Part shown: piece by piece, positions 20,496 through 31,639 of the stretch
How the letters are laid out: each line of letters starts with the position of its first letter
Position numbering within the stretch: the stretch's first letter is position 1
NCBI GenBank assembly: GCA_001970955.1
Contig: MPUH01000395.1
Location: forward strand, 1 to 57,465
Direction of reading: 5' to 3'
Length of the DNA: 57,465 nt
Source: Stentor coeruleus
Taxonomy: Eukaryota; Ciliophora; Heterotrichea; Heterotrichida; Stentoridae
Position numbers and translations under genes: made by a program
The notes under the pieces: model-generated
Told to the model about the DNA's origin: nothing
What the model saw: the letters and a program-made list of their open reading frames with translations, nothing else
Databases searched by the model: none

Positions 20496-23400
20496 ATGGA
20501 AAATACCCTAGAGGCTAGTCTTTTATTAACTCAATCCAACACCCTTACAAGAACTTTGGGTAAAAAAGCGTTCATCTCTTCAACTGCCCAAGACAAATCA
20601 GTCCAAGAACTAGAAAAAGCTTTAAACTTCATTCGTTTCCAAAACAAAATCAACCTTTCAACCTCATTCCAAAAAACTTTTAAAGGGCATTCTAACTGGG
20701 TTAATTGTTTAAGTTACTCGCCATGTGGTAACTATATAGCAAGTGGTTCATCAGACAGCACAATCAAACTTTGGGACGTTAAAACTTCATATGCAATTAC
20801 ATTATCTGAAACTAAAGGAGCTATAATGTCCTTAGCATTTACCCCAAATGGTCAGTTTTTAGCAACAGGTTCAACAGATGCAACAGTCAAATTATGGAAT
20901 CTTAATGAAAAGACTATTGATTTTACTCTGTCTGGACATGCAAAAACAGTACTTATTGTGTGTATAAGTCCTGATGGGAATATTTTAGCTTCAGGAGGAT
21001 CGGATTTTATAGTAATTGTATGGGATTTGAATGAAAAAAATGCTTTATGGACATTGACTTGTTTTAAAAGTAATATAAATTCTGCTGTTTTTGCTTCTGA
21101 TAGCCAAACTTTGATTGTTTCGTCATCAAATCAGAAAATTAGTCTTTGGGATGTGAAATTTCAAAAAGAGTTAGAGGGTTTGGCGGGTCATGAAGATACT
21201 GTTTATTGTCTTGGAATAAGCCCAGATGGAAGATTTTTAGCCAGTGGGTCTAGAGATAAAAGCATTAAAGTGTGGAATTTGGCTGAAGTTAGAGAAGAAT
21301 TTGCTTTAGTTGGACATAAAGATTCAGTTTATTCTTTAGCTTTTAGTTTTGATATGAAGTTTATTGTAAGTGGATCTTGGGATAATATGATTATTGTATG
21401 GAATTTTCAAACTAGGAAAGAAATGTATACTTTGACTGGGCATGGGTCTTCTATTTATGGCTTGAGTTTTAGTCCTAATTCTTATGATTTTGCTAGTGGG
21501 TCTTCAGATAGTTTGGTTAAAGTGTGGAAACTGAAACCTGAAAATAAAGTTAGAGAGTTGGAAGGACATGAAAAAGCTGTTATGTCGCTTGCGTTTAGTT
21601 CTAATGGGTTGTTACTTGCTAGTGGGTCTGTTGATTGTAGTATCCAAATATGGTCAATAACTGAAGGGATAAAGCTTTTCACCCTACAAAACCACACTGG
21701 TAGCGTCAATGGTCTATCATTCCATCCTACTGAAAGCCTCCTAGCAAGTGGTTCTAGTGATAAACTCGTTAAACTCTGGAACTTATCAACCAAAGAAGAA
21801 AAGTTAACATTTTCTAGCCATACTCATATAGTAAACTGTGTTATCTTCAGCCCAGACGGTAAATATCTAGTAAGTGGATCTTTTGATAGAAAAATAAAGT
21901 TTTATAATCTCTTAGAACAAAAAGAAGAATTCATGTTAATAGGTCATGTCGGTCCTATATTTTCATTATCTTTTAGCCCTGATGGAAGATTTATAGCATC
22001 AGGATCTGAATCAATAAAAGTTTGGAATCTCGAAAAAAAAATCGAAGAATTCTCGTTAACAGGTCATGGAAACTCTATATCAAGTGTTAGCTTCAGCCCT
22101 GATGGAAGGTTTTTAGCAAGTTGTTCTAAAGGTAAACAAATCAAAATTTGGAATCTTAATGAAAGAAAAGAAGATTGTTCTTTAAATGGCCATACAAACT
22201 ATAACAATTGTGTTAGTTTTTTACTATAACAATTGTGTTAGTTTTTTTCAAGATAATCGTTTTTTGGCTAGTGCTTCACATGATAAAACTGTGAGGATAT
22301 GGGATTTAGTAAGTAATAATGAGTTTATTTTACAAGAGTTCGCAGAAAGTGTTAGAGTTTTGGCATTTAGTAAGGATGGAAGATATTTTGCATGTGCTGG
22401 AGATGATATGAAAGTGTATTTGTATGAGCTGGATAAGAGGGGAAAAGAGAATGAAGCGTGTTTTAGTCAGGATCGGGTTTTTTTGATACAAAAATTAGAT
22501 GATGGCGAGAAATATTTTAATATAAAAACAGGTAAAGAAGATGAGACATCTTTGATTTTAAAAGAAGTTACTGATGGGTTATCTTTTGTGCCAACTAGTT
22601 GTTATGATAATTTATTAGAGAACTGGGATCATTTTTATCAAACTTTTAGGTACATCGAAGGAGGTCTATATGACAAAATCGTTTATCCCAACATACAGTT
22701 TTCAAACCTACGTTTCTCAGTCACTCATTTCCTATCTTATCTTGGACTTAAAGACTTAATCACATCCTTAATCCAATCCTCTCATCTAGTCCTTTTACCC
22801 GACTCTTTCGGTCACCTTCCAATATTTTACTCAATAAAATCCCAACAACAAGAATCGACTGAAATCCTACTCCAACATCTAGCTTCATTATCTGATACTG
22901 AGCCTTCATCTTTAATAAAATACATCTCTTGGGGCCTTTTAGAAAATGATCTAGTTGAAATCATAAAAAACTCCTCAAGTACTTTAGACTATTTTTTAGG
23001 TCAATCTTTATTCAAACATAACAAAAATGTATATTTCGGTGAACCTTTAAGTATTTTACCTAATTTCCAATGGAGTCCTTATGTTGATTTATGCCCTGAT
23101 ACTTTTTTCGGTATTGGTACAGAAAAACTCCCTTTGATATTTAAATCCACAGCTTTTTGTTTACCTTCAACACCAGGAACCCAAGGAAGTCTTGAGATTA
23201 TCAAAGCTATTTTAGCATCTCGGAATAAAGATGTTTATAGAACTGAATTGCTTCAATATTTCATTAGGTCCAAATGGTTAAAAGTTCAGAATTGGGTTTA
23301 TTTATACACATTTTTACTTTGGATTAATATTTTATTATTAGTACTCTTACAAGCAGAATCTTCATTTCCTTTAATTATATCCCTAATTGTCATAAACAGC

Positions 23401-24342
23401 CTTTTATTATTATGGGAATTATTTCAAATCATACTAACAAAACTCGAGTATTTCCAAAGCCTTATGAATATTCTTGATACAATTCGTATTTTCTGCACTT
23501 TCGCCTATGCTATCCTTCTTATTTTCAATTTAAAAGACTATAGACTTACTTGGCCTACAATAGCTTTCAATCTTATCCGAGGTCTTACCGGTTTTAGAGC
23601 ATTCGATAATACTCGTTACTACATCCGACTTATAAACGAATCATTTTTCTGTATGAAAGATTTCCTTATTATCTTTATTTATACAACTTTTAGCTTAAGC
23701 CTTTTAAATATTGTATCATCAAATGGAACATCATTAAATTTCGATAATCTCTGGTTTTCAGGTTTTGGTCTTGTTGTTGGTTTAACTGATTCATTTAATA
23801 AAGAAAGTTATTTACAAAGTGCTAGTTTTATTATTGCTATAACTGTTAATCTTATTATTATGCTTAATATGATTATATCATTACTTGGTGATGCTTTTGA
23901 TGAATTTCAATTAATGGCTGAGGTACATAATTATAGAGAAATGCTTGAGGTTGTTTTTGAAATTGAACAACTTATGTCTGTTACTTATAAAGATGAGGAT
24001 TTAAAATATTTTCATGTATGTACTCATGCTTATGAAGCTAGTGGAAGTCAATGGAAAGGTAAAGTTTTAGATGTTAGGGAATTTATTCAAGAAAAAATTG
24101 TTAATGAAAATGTTAAACCAATGATGGAAAAAAATGCTAAGGCGGTTGAGGATGGTATGAAAAGTATTGATAGTAGGTTAAGGAGAATTTCTAGGAATTT
24201 TGGTAATGGGAATGAAGGGGATAGTAGAGGAAGGTTTGATAATAGAATGGAGAGGTTGGAAGAAGAGGTTAAGGAAATTAGAGGGAAAATTGATGGGATT
24301 GAAAATAGTTTGATGGAGATAAAGAATTTTCTTATTAAGTAG
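20496..24342 (+). CDS. WD40-repeat/TRP-like cation channel fusion (frame broken by a 25-bp duplication)
   Basis: Two overlapping open frames (20496-22229 and 22186-24342) belong to one gene. A 25-bp unit at 22198-22222 is repeated at 22223-22247 and shifts the frame by one. Counting the unit once gives a continuous protein of about 1273 residues whose 13th WD repeat spans the join. The N-terminal part has 14 WD40 repeats (GH...SGSxDxxIKxWNL pattern), enough for two seven-bladed propellers. A short ankyrin-like stretch follows (GHLPIFYSI...EILLQHL). Then come about six membrane segments (from WVYLYTFLLWINILLLVLLQ), a pore-like loop and an S6 helix ending LNMIISLLGDAFDEF, typical of TRP channels. 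A C-terminal coiled coil follows. The likely role is a cation channel with a large cytosolic scaffold domain. The duplication may be an assembly error. Confidence 0.85.
22198..22248. repeat. 25-bp tandem duplication breaking the WD40-TRP gene
   Basis: The unit starting ACTATAACAATTGTGTTAG occurs at 22198 and again at 22223 with no spacer. Only the T run at the end differs by one. It interrupts an otherwise perfect WD repeat. Another exact 25-bp tandem duplication without N occurs at 24636-24685, so both may come from the assembler. Confidence 0.85.
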
Positions 24343-24385
24343 ATTTTTTTAAAATTGGAGGAATTTCAGGTTTGAAAGTAGCATT

Positions 24386-24640
24386 TTATATAAATGTAAA
24401 TTTATGATAAGTATTCTGAATAATATTTCTGATGAAAAAACTCTTAGCGTTTTTATGCACAGTATCAAGTTTCTGACTAGTTTTTTCTTGGACTAATCGC
24501 CACAGATTTTGGCTTTTTCCTGTAAGCAACTTATAAGTAATCATCCCAAAAACCCAAATATCTGATTTTTCTGTATATTTCCCTGATAAACGTTAGGAGT
24601 CAGAGTATTTTTCATACCAAATATATTGCATAAACATCCT
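24386..24640 (-). pseudogene. Protein kinase relic (subdomains VIII-X)
   Basis: Reading the minus strand gives YTEKSDIWVFGMITYKLLTG, which fits kinase subdomain IX (SDIWxxGxxxYxLLTG), and then about 45 more codons to a TAA at 24386-24388. Just upstream, another frame gives a segment resembling an activation loop (GMKNTLTPNVYQG), so a frameshift separates the two. No catalytic loop or glycine loop is recoverable nearby. The G-rich plus strand at 25200-25840 fits an old minus-strand gene start near 25.2 kb. I regard it as a decayed kinase gene. Confidence 0.6.
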
Positions 24641-24685
24641 AAAAAAAGCATATTTTCCCCATCCTAAAAAAAGCATATTTTCCCC
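24636..24685. repeat. 25-bp exact tandem duplication
   Basis: ATCCTAAAAAAAGCATATTT plus TCCCC occurs twice back to back (24636-24660 and 24661-24685) with no N between. It has the same period as the duplication at 22198, possibly an assembly artefact. Confidence 0.8.
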
Positions 24686-26208
24686 AACATAAATCCTCAC
24701 AAAATAAACTAATTTTTATCCCCATCTCTATATTTAAATTTCCTTCTCTATCTTATTCTCATCAATCCCTTCTTCCTTCATAATCCATAAAAAAAAAAAT
24801 AGCCAACATTTTCCATTAATAATCTTCTACAATTTTTTTTTTTAATAACAACAGTAAAACTAAAGATATTTTTTTCTCTCGATAAACTTTTTCAATTTTT
24901 TCAAGAGCCAAGGTCAAAAAATCATATTTTTCAAAAGATTTTGATCACCACATATTTCCTAACTGTATTTTCCAAGATATTTTTTTCCTTTAATTTCGGA
25001 TAAACTTATAAATATTCATTCTCACTGGAGGTATATCTTTGATATTATATGGCGTATTTGTTAAAAGTCTATATTTTAAGCCTTTTTGGTTCCACAAAAA
25101 TATATATAGACTTAGATTTTGATAGTAAAAATAAATTATTTTAGGTTTAAAAGAAGTTTTATACCACAATTTTTTGATCTGGCAGGACAAAGATATATTT
25201 TTATAACTCTTTAGGGGATATTAAAATTATACTAGCCCAGGAAGTGCAATGGGAAAAACATATAGAATATATCTTTGAGCTTTGAAATTCAGGGATTTTG
25301 CAGTGCTGGTAATAAGATTTTCAATGAATGAGAAACTGGTAATTTTATTTATAAAATTAGAGATAGATGAGAAATAGAATATAATGTGTATTAGAATATT
25401 ATGAATAAATAAGTTTTTAGTTATGAGAATTTGTTATGGTGTTAATGGATTTGTGAGATATGATTTATGAATTATGGAGATGATTGTTGGATTTTTTATA
25501 GAGTAGATATTTAAAGGTTATATTAGATTATATTAGATAGGGAAATGTATAGGATAATAGAAGAAAAAATATATTGATAAAAGAAGGAGAGAAAATGTGT
25601 GTGTCTTTGATAGGAAGTATTGATTTGGTTTAACTTTTTTTTTGATTTTTGGTTTAGGTGAAGTTAGAAATTAGGGGAAATGTATAAGTTCAGTTATTTT
25701 GAAATGCTTTTGTGTGGAAATAGGCCATTTTTTAAGGTATTTTTTGCATTTTTTTGGGGTTTGATGATTATTTATTATAAGATTTAAGATAAAAACTTGA
25801 TCAGATTGTGAATTTCTGAGTGGGGGTTGAGATTTTATAATATTTCACAACTTTCTCAGCTTCCAAACTATAATCCAATAGGCATATACCATTCAAACTA
25901 ATCTCAATTTTCTTTAAATCAAAAATTTTATGAGCTTTTTGCTTAAACTTTTAATTTCCATAAAAATCATTATCATCTGCAAAAATTTCTTAATTCGTAT
26001 AGCAATTCCACCTATATTTTATATAAAATCTTCAGCAAACTTCAAATTAAAAAAACTTTTTCTCTTAGTATATTTCCCCTAACACCTGTGAAATTTTCCT
26101 CATCTCATACAGTAAATCCCAATCCTAAATCCTTTAATTTCCAATCCCTTATCAAAATCATCCAATCCATCTTCAATAAAATCCCACATATGAAATTACT
26201 TTCTATAA

Positions 26209-27954
26209 ATGTCCAAAGAAAACCCTCCTCCAGGAATAATACCATCACATTCAAATTCAGCAGTTAATCAACAAGAATTCATTACAGAAAATCTAAGATT
26301 TCATGATAACATTAAAAATTATCTTTCCCTAGCAAACACTACAGCATTATCAAATCAAATTCCTCCTTTTTCAAATTCTCAGGTTCCCGATCACATCAGT
26401 AAACTTATGAATCAGGCAAATCCAATTCCATGCAATTCAAATATCAACGGCCCACAAATCATACCAAAATTTCAATTTATTCAAGAATCTACATCAAAAA
26501 ATAACCCAATGAATTTTAATATGCAAACTCCTCCACCAAGTTTACTTGGTTTAAATAATCCAAGCAAGCCTCCAGGGCCAAAACTATCAAATAATTCTGG
26601 CTTAGGTAATTCAACCAAGTATCAATTGCCAAAACCATCAAATAACCTTGTTTTAGGTAATTCAGCCATACATCCAGGGCCAAAACCATTAAATAATCCT
26701 GGTTTAAATACTCCAGGACCTATCTCTCAACCAAACAACCCAATCACTTCAAATCCAGTTATTTTTAATAATCCTTCTATGCCTATTTCAAGCAATCCAA
26801 TCCTTCAAGGGCCAAACTTAATAAATAACCCTGTTTTAGGTAATTCAAACAAACCTCAAGTGCCTGTTTTTTCTAATAACCTTAATATGCCTATTTCAAA
26901 CACTAAAATCTTTTTATCAAATAATCCCAATCCACCTGCCCCTAGCATGCCAAATTTCCCATCATCAAATTTCCAAAACCTAAATCCTTTTATCCAAAAA
27001 GACGATCCAAGCATGTCATATGCTAATTTTGCCCCTAATTGGATTAACCCTCCTCCAGACATACAAGCTTCTCCTGAAATGCTTAAAAATAAGATAGTAA
27101 ATGAGTTTATTTGTATTAATGCTAATCGTAAAACAAGCAGTAGTAAAAAAGCTGATTTTGAGAATTTTATATCAAAAGCGATTAACAGTTTTAATTTCGG
27201 AAAATGCTATATAGATAACTGTAAAAATGAACCTGTAGCTCAATGTGCTTGTTCAGGAAGAGTAATATTTATATGTAAAAATCATTACTTCGATCATATA
27301 ACCGAGCTAAGAAACCATCAAATCGAGCCTTTATTGGGCCAACCAGACAATCTTGACCAATTAATAAACTATTATTCATCAAGTAATGCTTTTATTGAAC
27401 AGCTTATAATTGGGCTTACTGAATACACTAATAAAATATTATATGAAATCAAAAAAATCTATAAAAGTTTTATAAAACCTCTTAATGAACTAGCAGAAAA
27501 CTATAAAATCATAAAAAATAAACTAATTATAAACAAAACCTTCCCAACTGGTATAAACTTTTACTCATCAACATCATTAAGTGGCCATTTAGATGATATC
27601 AAAATCATATTTTTATCCTTACAAGAAAAGTATCAGAATTACTTTTCTAATATTAAAATGATTGATTTTATTGAACCTTTAAATCCTTGGTTTAAAATGA
27701 TGAATGATTTAGAGCCAAAAAATGTTGAATTTTTTAACCAATTGCAACTTGTTAATTCTGTGTCTGTGAGTCCTTTTAAGGTATTTAACTGTCATTATTG
27801 CAGAAAAAGTTTTCCTTTGTCTGCTTTTAATTCAGTTACTTGTAGTGGTTTTTGCAAAATATGCATACAATGCAGGAGAAATGATTTAAATAAATGCTGT
27901 GGGTGTAACTGGGTGTATACGGAAAATGAAAAGATTTTATTAAGAATTTCATGA
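26209..27954 (+). CDS. Pro/Asn-rich protein with B-box-like and RING-like zinc fingers
   Basis: This 581-residue protein has an N-terminal half (about residues 1-285) of low-complexity Pro/Asn/Ser sequence with loose repeats of the type NNPGLGNS and PGPKPSNN. A B-box-like zinc site begins near residue 333 (CYIDNC, then CAC, then C..H..H). A central helical region follows. Near residue 528 a C-terminal RING-like cluster starts CHYC and continues with paired cysteines to CCGC. This order, B-box before a C-terminal RING-like finger, differs from animal TRIM proteins. The role could be protein-protein interaction or ubiquitin ligation, but no ligase residue can be assigned. The C-rich leader supports the start. 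Confidence 0.7.
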   Translation: MSKENPPPGIIPSHSNSAVNQQEFITENLRFHDNIKNYLSLANTTALSNQIPPFSNSQVPDHISKLMNQANPIPCNSNINGPQIIPKFQFIQESTSKNNPMNFNMQTPPPSLLGLNNPSKPPGPKLSNNSGLGNSTKYQLPKPSNNLVLGNSAIHPGPKPLNNPGLNTPGPISQPNNPITSNPVIFNNPSMPISSNPILQGPNLINNPVLGNSNKPQVPVFSNNLNMPISNTKIFLSNNPNPPAPSMPNFPSSNFQNLNPFIQKDDPSMSYANFAPNWINPPPDIQASPEMLKNKIVNEFICINANRKTSSSKKADFENFISKAINSFNFGKCYIDNCKNEPVAQCACSGRVIFICKNHYFDHITELRNHQIEPLLGQPDNLDQLINYYSSSNAFIEQLIIGLTEYTNKILYEIKKIYKSFIKPLNELAENYKIIKNKLIINKTFPTGINFYSSTSLSGHLDDIKIIFLSLQEKYQNYFSNIKMIDFIEPLNPWFKMMNDLEPKNVEFFNQLQLVNSVSVSPFKVFNCHYCRKSFPLSAFNSVTCSGFCKICIQCRRNDLNKCCGCNWVYTENEKILLRIS

Positions 27955-29210
27955 TAAGATTAGATTTTAGTTTAATTTAGTAATTAATGGAAAGAGATAA
28001 AAAAAAACCTTAACTTTACTGTAGGATATACAATTTGTATATATAAAATCATAATATAAAAACTAAATTTTTGTTACTGTTGTTGTATATTATTGTAGCA
28101 TAATCTATATAAAAATACTCTCAAAGGAAAATGATTTTCTCTTATATTCTTCAATACTTTTATAAAAAATTTAATAATTCTTATCGATATCAAAATATCG
28201 GGATTATCGTGATATAAAAATAACTTAAAAAAAGGCAAAATTTTAAAAGCCCAGCTTTTCATCCCAGAGTTCTACTTCAAGAGTAAATATCTTAACACTC
28301 ATGTAAAAATCAAAGCATATTCTGATATAGAAGATATTAAAGAGCATAGACCTGGGGCTATTTTGATTCTAGGAATCTGATTTTTTTTTATTTTTTAAAA
28401 GGCCTATGACTATTGCTGATAATAATTGTGCATTACATGAAGTGCATATGAGTGTTTGTAATATATATTCGCCTAATTTACAAGTATTTCTAAAGAAAAA
28501 ATGAATACTGATGTTTCTTGGGGGCAGAAATGGGTCAAGAGTTGGGAGTAGGGATACAGATTCAGCAAATAAAATATTTCTGAAGTAGATAGGAAAATTG
28601 AAAGAATATCGGGATGTTTCAAAGGGCTATCAAAGGATGAATCAGAATTATGAAGAATGCTTTTGATAGGGAAGATGTGCTGAATTCTCGATAAAATTGT
28701 GAGTTTTAATGTGTTAGATAGATTAAGTTTAGTTTTTATATTGGGGTTTAAATTTTTAAGGTAGTTAGATACTATTTTTTTATAATATGATTTAGGAATG
28801 ATATCTTTACGGAATCAATTTTATAGTTTGTTAAATAATGTGTAATTATAGAGAATGGCTGGGATATAGTCGAATAAGATTTGTGTTTTTATAAAAATGT
28901 TAGCGTATAAAACCCTCTTTTACCTCAAACAGAAACCTGTATTTTTAATAATATTCTAACTTCCAATCATATCTCAAACAATAAAAACCTAATACATAAC
29001 TCTTTAATAAAAACCTCTCTAAAATCTTCATCATCTTCCAACAAAAAGCGAATCAATCAAAAAAGATCATCCGAAATTATTCCTAAACAAAATCTAAAAA
29101 CTATGATCCTCCAACCACCACAAAATCAAAAAACCTCTCATCATAATATTTTCTTACAAATAAACATATAAAAGAATCTTACTTAACTATTAGGAGTTAC
29201 TAGAAAAGTT
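27955..29210. other. 1.25-kb region with a plus-strand coding relic
   Basis: It holds a possible plus-strand relic at about 28210-28504, annotated separately. 28505-28890 is G-rich, as expected after a plus-strand gene. 28900-29200 is C-rich, as expected after the minus-strand gene at 29211-29495. The composition flip at about 28900 marks the boundary. No RNA gene seen. Confidence 0.5.
28210..28504 (+). pseudogene. Unrecognised coding relic in two frames
   Basis: One plus-strand frame is open for about 55 codons and ends at TGA 28378-28380 with the segment KAYSDIEDIKEHRPGAILIL. A second frame continues from about 28398 with MTIADNNCALHEVHMSVCNI and ends at TGA 28502-28504. The frames differ by one. 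Codon content looks protein-like and the downstream sequence is G-rich, as after true plus-strand genes here. I do not recognise the protein. It could also be chance. Confidence 0.35.
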
Positions 29211-29495
29211 TTACTTTTTGTTCAGCTTCACTAAATTCTTGATTTTCAGCATAGACTCCGTATATTGAACAATTCTATCAACTTTTTTATTATTGATCTT
29301 CTTCATTGTATCCTTATTATGAGTAACAAATTCTGAATGTTTTCCGAAATCTAGTTCTGAAGTAAAACTCGTATGAGTACTAGACATAAAGTCTTTGACT
29401 TTGGTTGAATAAACAGGGAATATAGTATTGAAAGTGTTTCTTGTTAGGATTTTTCTATTCAAAGTTGGATCATTTACTTTTTTTGGAGACTCCAT
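29211..29495 (-). CDS. Small basic hypothetical protein
   Basis: A 94-residue open frame, MESPKKVNDPTLNRK at the start and Lys-rich at the end (KIKNLVKLNKK). There is no recognised domain, signal peptide or membrane segment. The plus strand is C-rich below the stop and G-rich above the start, the skew expected for a minus-strand gene in this window, which supports it as real. Confidence 0.55.
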   Translation of the reverse strand: MESPKKVNDPTLNRKILTRNTFNTIFPVYSTKVKDFMSSTHTSFTSELDFGKHSEFVTHNKDTMKKINNKKVDRIVQYTESMLKIKNLVKLNKK

Positions 29496-30181
29496 TGATA
29501 TTATTTATATACAAATCTTTTGAATTTTTATATAAGAATAATCATGTCTATAATAATATATATAAAAATACTTTAGGACCACTTGTGCGATTATAAAAAA
29601 ACTTTGATTTATGAATGAGGGTTGATATTTTAAAAGGAAAATTATATGATTAGCTAAATAATTTTTGCAGTAAATTGTTAGAGAATTTTTTTGATAACAG
29701 ATAAAAAATATAAAGTAAAATTTGTATGTTTAGTTATGAGATTATATATTATATAAATAATTGTAGCNTAATATATATAAAAATACTTTAGGACCACTTG
29801 TGCGATTATAAAAAAACTTTGATTTATGAATGGGGGTTGATATTTTAAAAGGAAAATTATATGATTAGCTAAATAATTTTTGCAGTAAATTGTTAGAGAA
29901 TTTTTTTGATAACAGATAAAAAAATAAAGTAAAATTTGTATGTTTAGTTATGAGATTATATATTATATAAATAATTGTAGCTTTTCCTAAACCTTTCGGT
30001 GGCAATTAGTAGGAAGTATCGATTTTCTGAAGAATTGCCTGACCTATTTTTAAAGATTTTATGATATAGTATTACAATTTTCCTATTTTATAAGTATCAC
30101 AGATCTTAACTTTTTTTTCCACTAAGAATATCTCAACTAGATATTCTCAAACCTTCCATTTATTCAATAAAAGTTAACATG
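29496..30181. other. Intergenic region with duplicated contig end
   Basis: Most of this stretch is one block of about 214 nt present twice around the N at 29767. No gene is seen in either copy. Confidence 0.5.
29553..29982. repeat. Duplicated contig end around N at 29767
   Basis: About 214 nt (29553-29766) recur after the N (29768 onward) with one A/G substitution and a one- or two-base length difference in an A run. The small differences suggest allelic contigs or sequencing error rather than an exact copy. Confidence 0.85.
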
Positions 30182-31366
30182 CTAATTTGGCCTTCGAGGG
30201 GTAACAAGAGCGTAAATATGGATACCAACATCGCTACGGTTTGATGAAGTGAGATGAGAAAGTTCAGCTGGGGATGGCATCAAAGGTATTGATGGCATTG
30301 GTATTAACGTCGCAAGATCTGATAATAAACGTCCAGTTCTATCAAGCAAAGGTGCAGCCTGTACAGTGACCAATCCAAACTCAACATCATTACTCATCTC
30401 AATTTCATTCCTTTCATTCTCAACACTACTAATCGACTCTTTATCCTCATTATCCACATTAACTTCATTAACAGATTCATTTCCCCAAGCTAACTCTATA
30501 TTATCTTCCCCTTGCCCAATGCCTAGTCTACACCTTAAATCATTAACTTTTTCAGCAACTTTTTCATGTCTATTGATTGTATTCAAATTATAATACTTTT
30601 CCAATATCCCTTTCATCTTATTCATAACTTGTAACCCTTGAGTTATAAATAATCTCTGATCATGAGGTCCTGAATTTCTTAAATTCTCATCATCTAATGG
30701 TACTGTTGGATGTGGACTATTCATTGGTGCAGTTATCGATTGATTTGTATAAGAATGAAAAGGTTGGATTCTAGGAGAAGATGAGTCAATCCACTCATCC
30801 CATTGCGAAGGCCATCCATTATAATGTATAAAAATCAATGTTCCTTGTGAAGTTGTCGCAACTTCTTTAACTTGGCCTTCAAGCCACTGTTCGACTGTAT
30901 CTAATACATCAACCCATTGTCCAGGGTAGAATTTTCTTAGTCTATTATCAAAGCCGATTATGTCATCTTCAACTTTATTGCTTAAGACTTCTAGCATAAG
31001 ATTTGTAGTCTGTAAGCTTTGTTTAATGGTTTCTAAACGCTCGTTCTGATCGATTCCTCTAAAGCGTTCTCTTTGGTTAAGATTTTCTGGGTTTTCAGCT
31101 TCAGGAGCTGCTTGAGGAGATGTTGAAAGCTGGACTACATGGCCTTCATCTAATTTATAGGATGAGAGGACTGATTCATCTTTGAGTAGTTTTCCAGAAC
31201 TGATTAGACGCTGTTGATTTGCTGGGACCCCACAAAATGTACTTATTATTGCTTTGAGCTCAGAAACCAACATGTCAGAAGTCGCTAAGACTTCAAATTG
31301 CCCTTGGCTATTAGGCCTGATCTTCAGTTTAAAACGATAAGGTTCTGGTTTAGCGTTTGAAGTCAT
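30182..31366 (-). CDS. Ubiquitin-like and Tudor-knot (chromo-barrel-like) protein
   Basis: This protein has about 394 residues from the ATG at 31366; the upstream ATG at 31396 would add ten residues. The first about 75 residues form a ubiquitin-like domain (FKLKIRPNSQGQFEV ... QRLISSGKLLKD ... HVVQL), lacking a terminal diglycine, so it is not a processed modifier. A second domain around residues 150-205 has WVDVLDTVEQWLEGQV and the signature HYNGWPSQWDEWI, close to the YxGW...DEW core of Tudor-knot/chromo-barrel domains in MOF and MSL3-like proteins. The C-terminal part is acidic, then Pro/Leu-rich. This may be an adaptor linking the proteasome or chaperones to a ligand of the barrel; that is inference. 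Confidence 0.75.
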   Translation of the reverse strand: MTSNAKPEPYRFKLKIRPNSQGQFEVLATSDMLVSELKAIISTFCGVPANQQRLISSGKLLKDESVLSSYKLDEGHVVQLSTSPQAAPEAENPENLNQRERFRGIDQNERLETIKQSLQTTNLMLEVLSNKVEDDIIGFDNRLRKFYPGQWVDVLDTVEQWLEGQVKEVATTSQGTLIFIHYNGWPSQWDEWIDSSSPRIQPFHSYTNQSITAPMNSPHPTVPLDDENLRNSGPHDQRLFITQGLQVMNKMKGILEKYYNLNTINRHEKVAEKVNDLRCRLGIGQGEDNIELAWGNESVNEVNVDNEDKESISSVENERNEIEMSNDVEFGLVTVQAAPLLDRTGRLLSDLATLIPMPSIPLMPSPAELSHLTSSNRSDVGIHIYALVTPRRPN

Positions 31367-31639
31367 TTTAATTACTACATTTCTACTAAAAAACATTCAC
31401 AAAAAACGATCTTTTTACTACTTTAGTTATATTTTCTTATAATCCTAACATTTATTTTCTTTATATACCAACTATGGTTTAAATTCTGATATCTTAAAAT
31501 TCTCTCCAGTTAAAAAATATAAAAATCTTTACTTCTACATTAAATTGTAAAAAAACCTTTATAAAATCAACAAACCTAAAACTCAAAAGCATAATAAATC
31601 ATAATTCAAGTCTTCAATACTAATAAAAAAGATATAAAT

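Larger units (their letters stand above)
24343..26208. other. 1.9-kb region with kinase relic, then strand-skewed noncoding DNA
   Basis: After the channel gene comes a minus-strand kinase relic (24386-24640). An open minus-strand frame at 24990-25190 may be a further decayed part of the same gene but has no motif I can name. 25200-25840 is G-rich and C-poor. At about 25840 composition flips to C-rich and G-poor until the ATG at 26209, as expected for the leader of a plus-strand gene. Confidence 0.5.
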
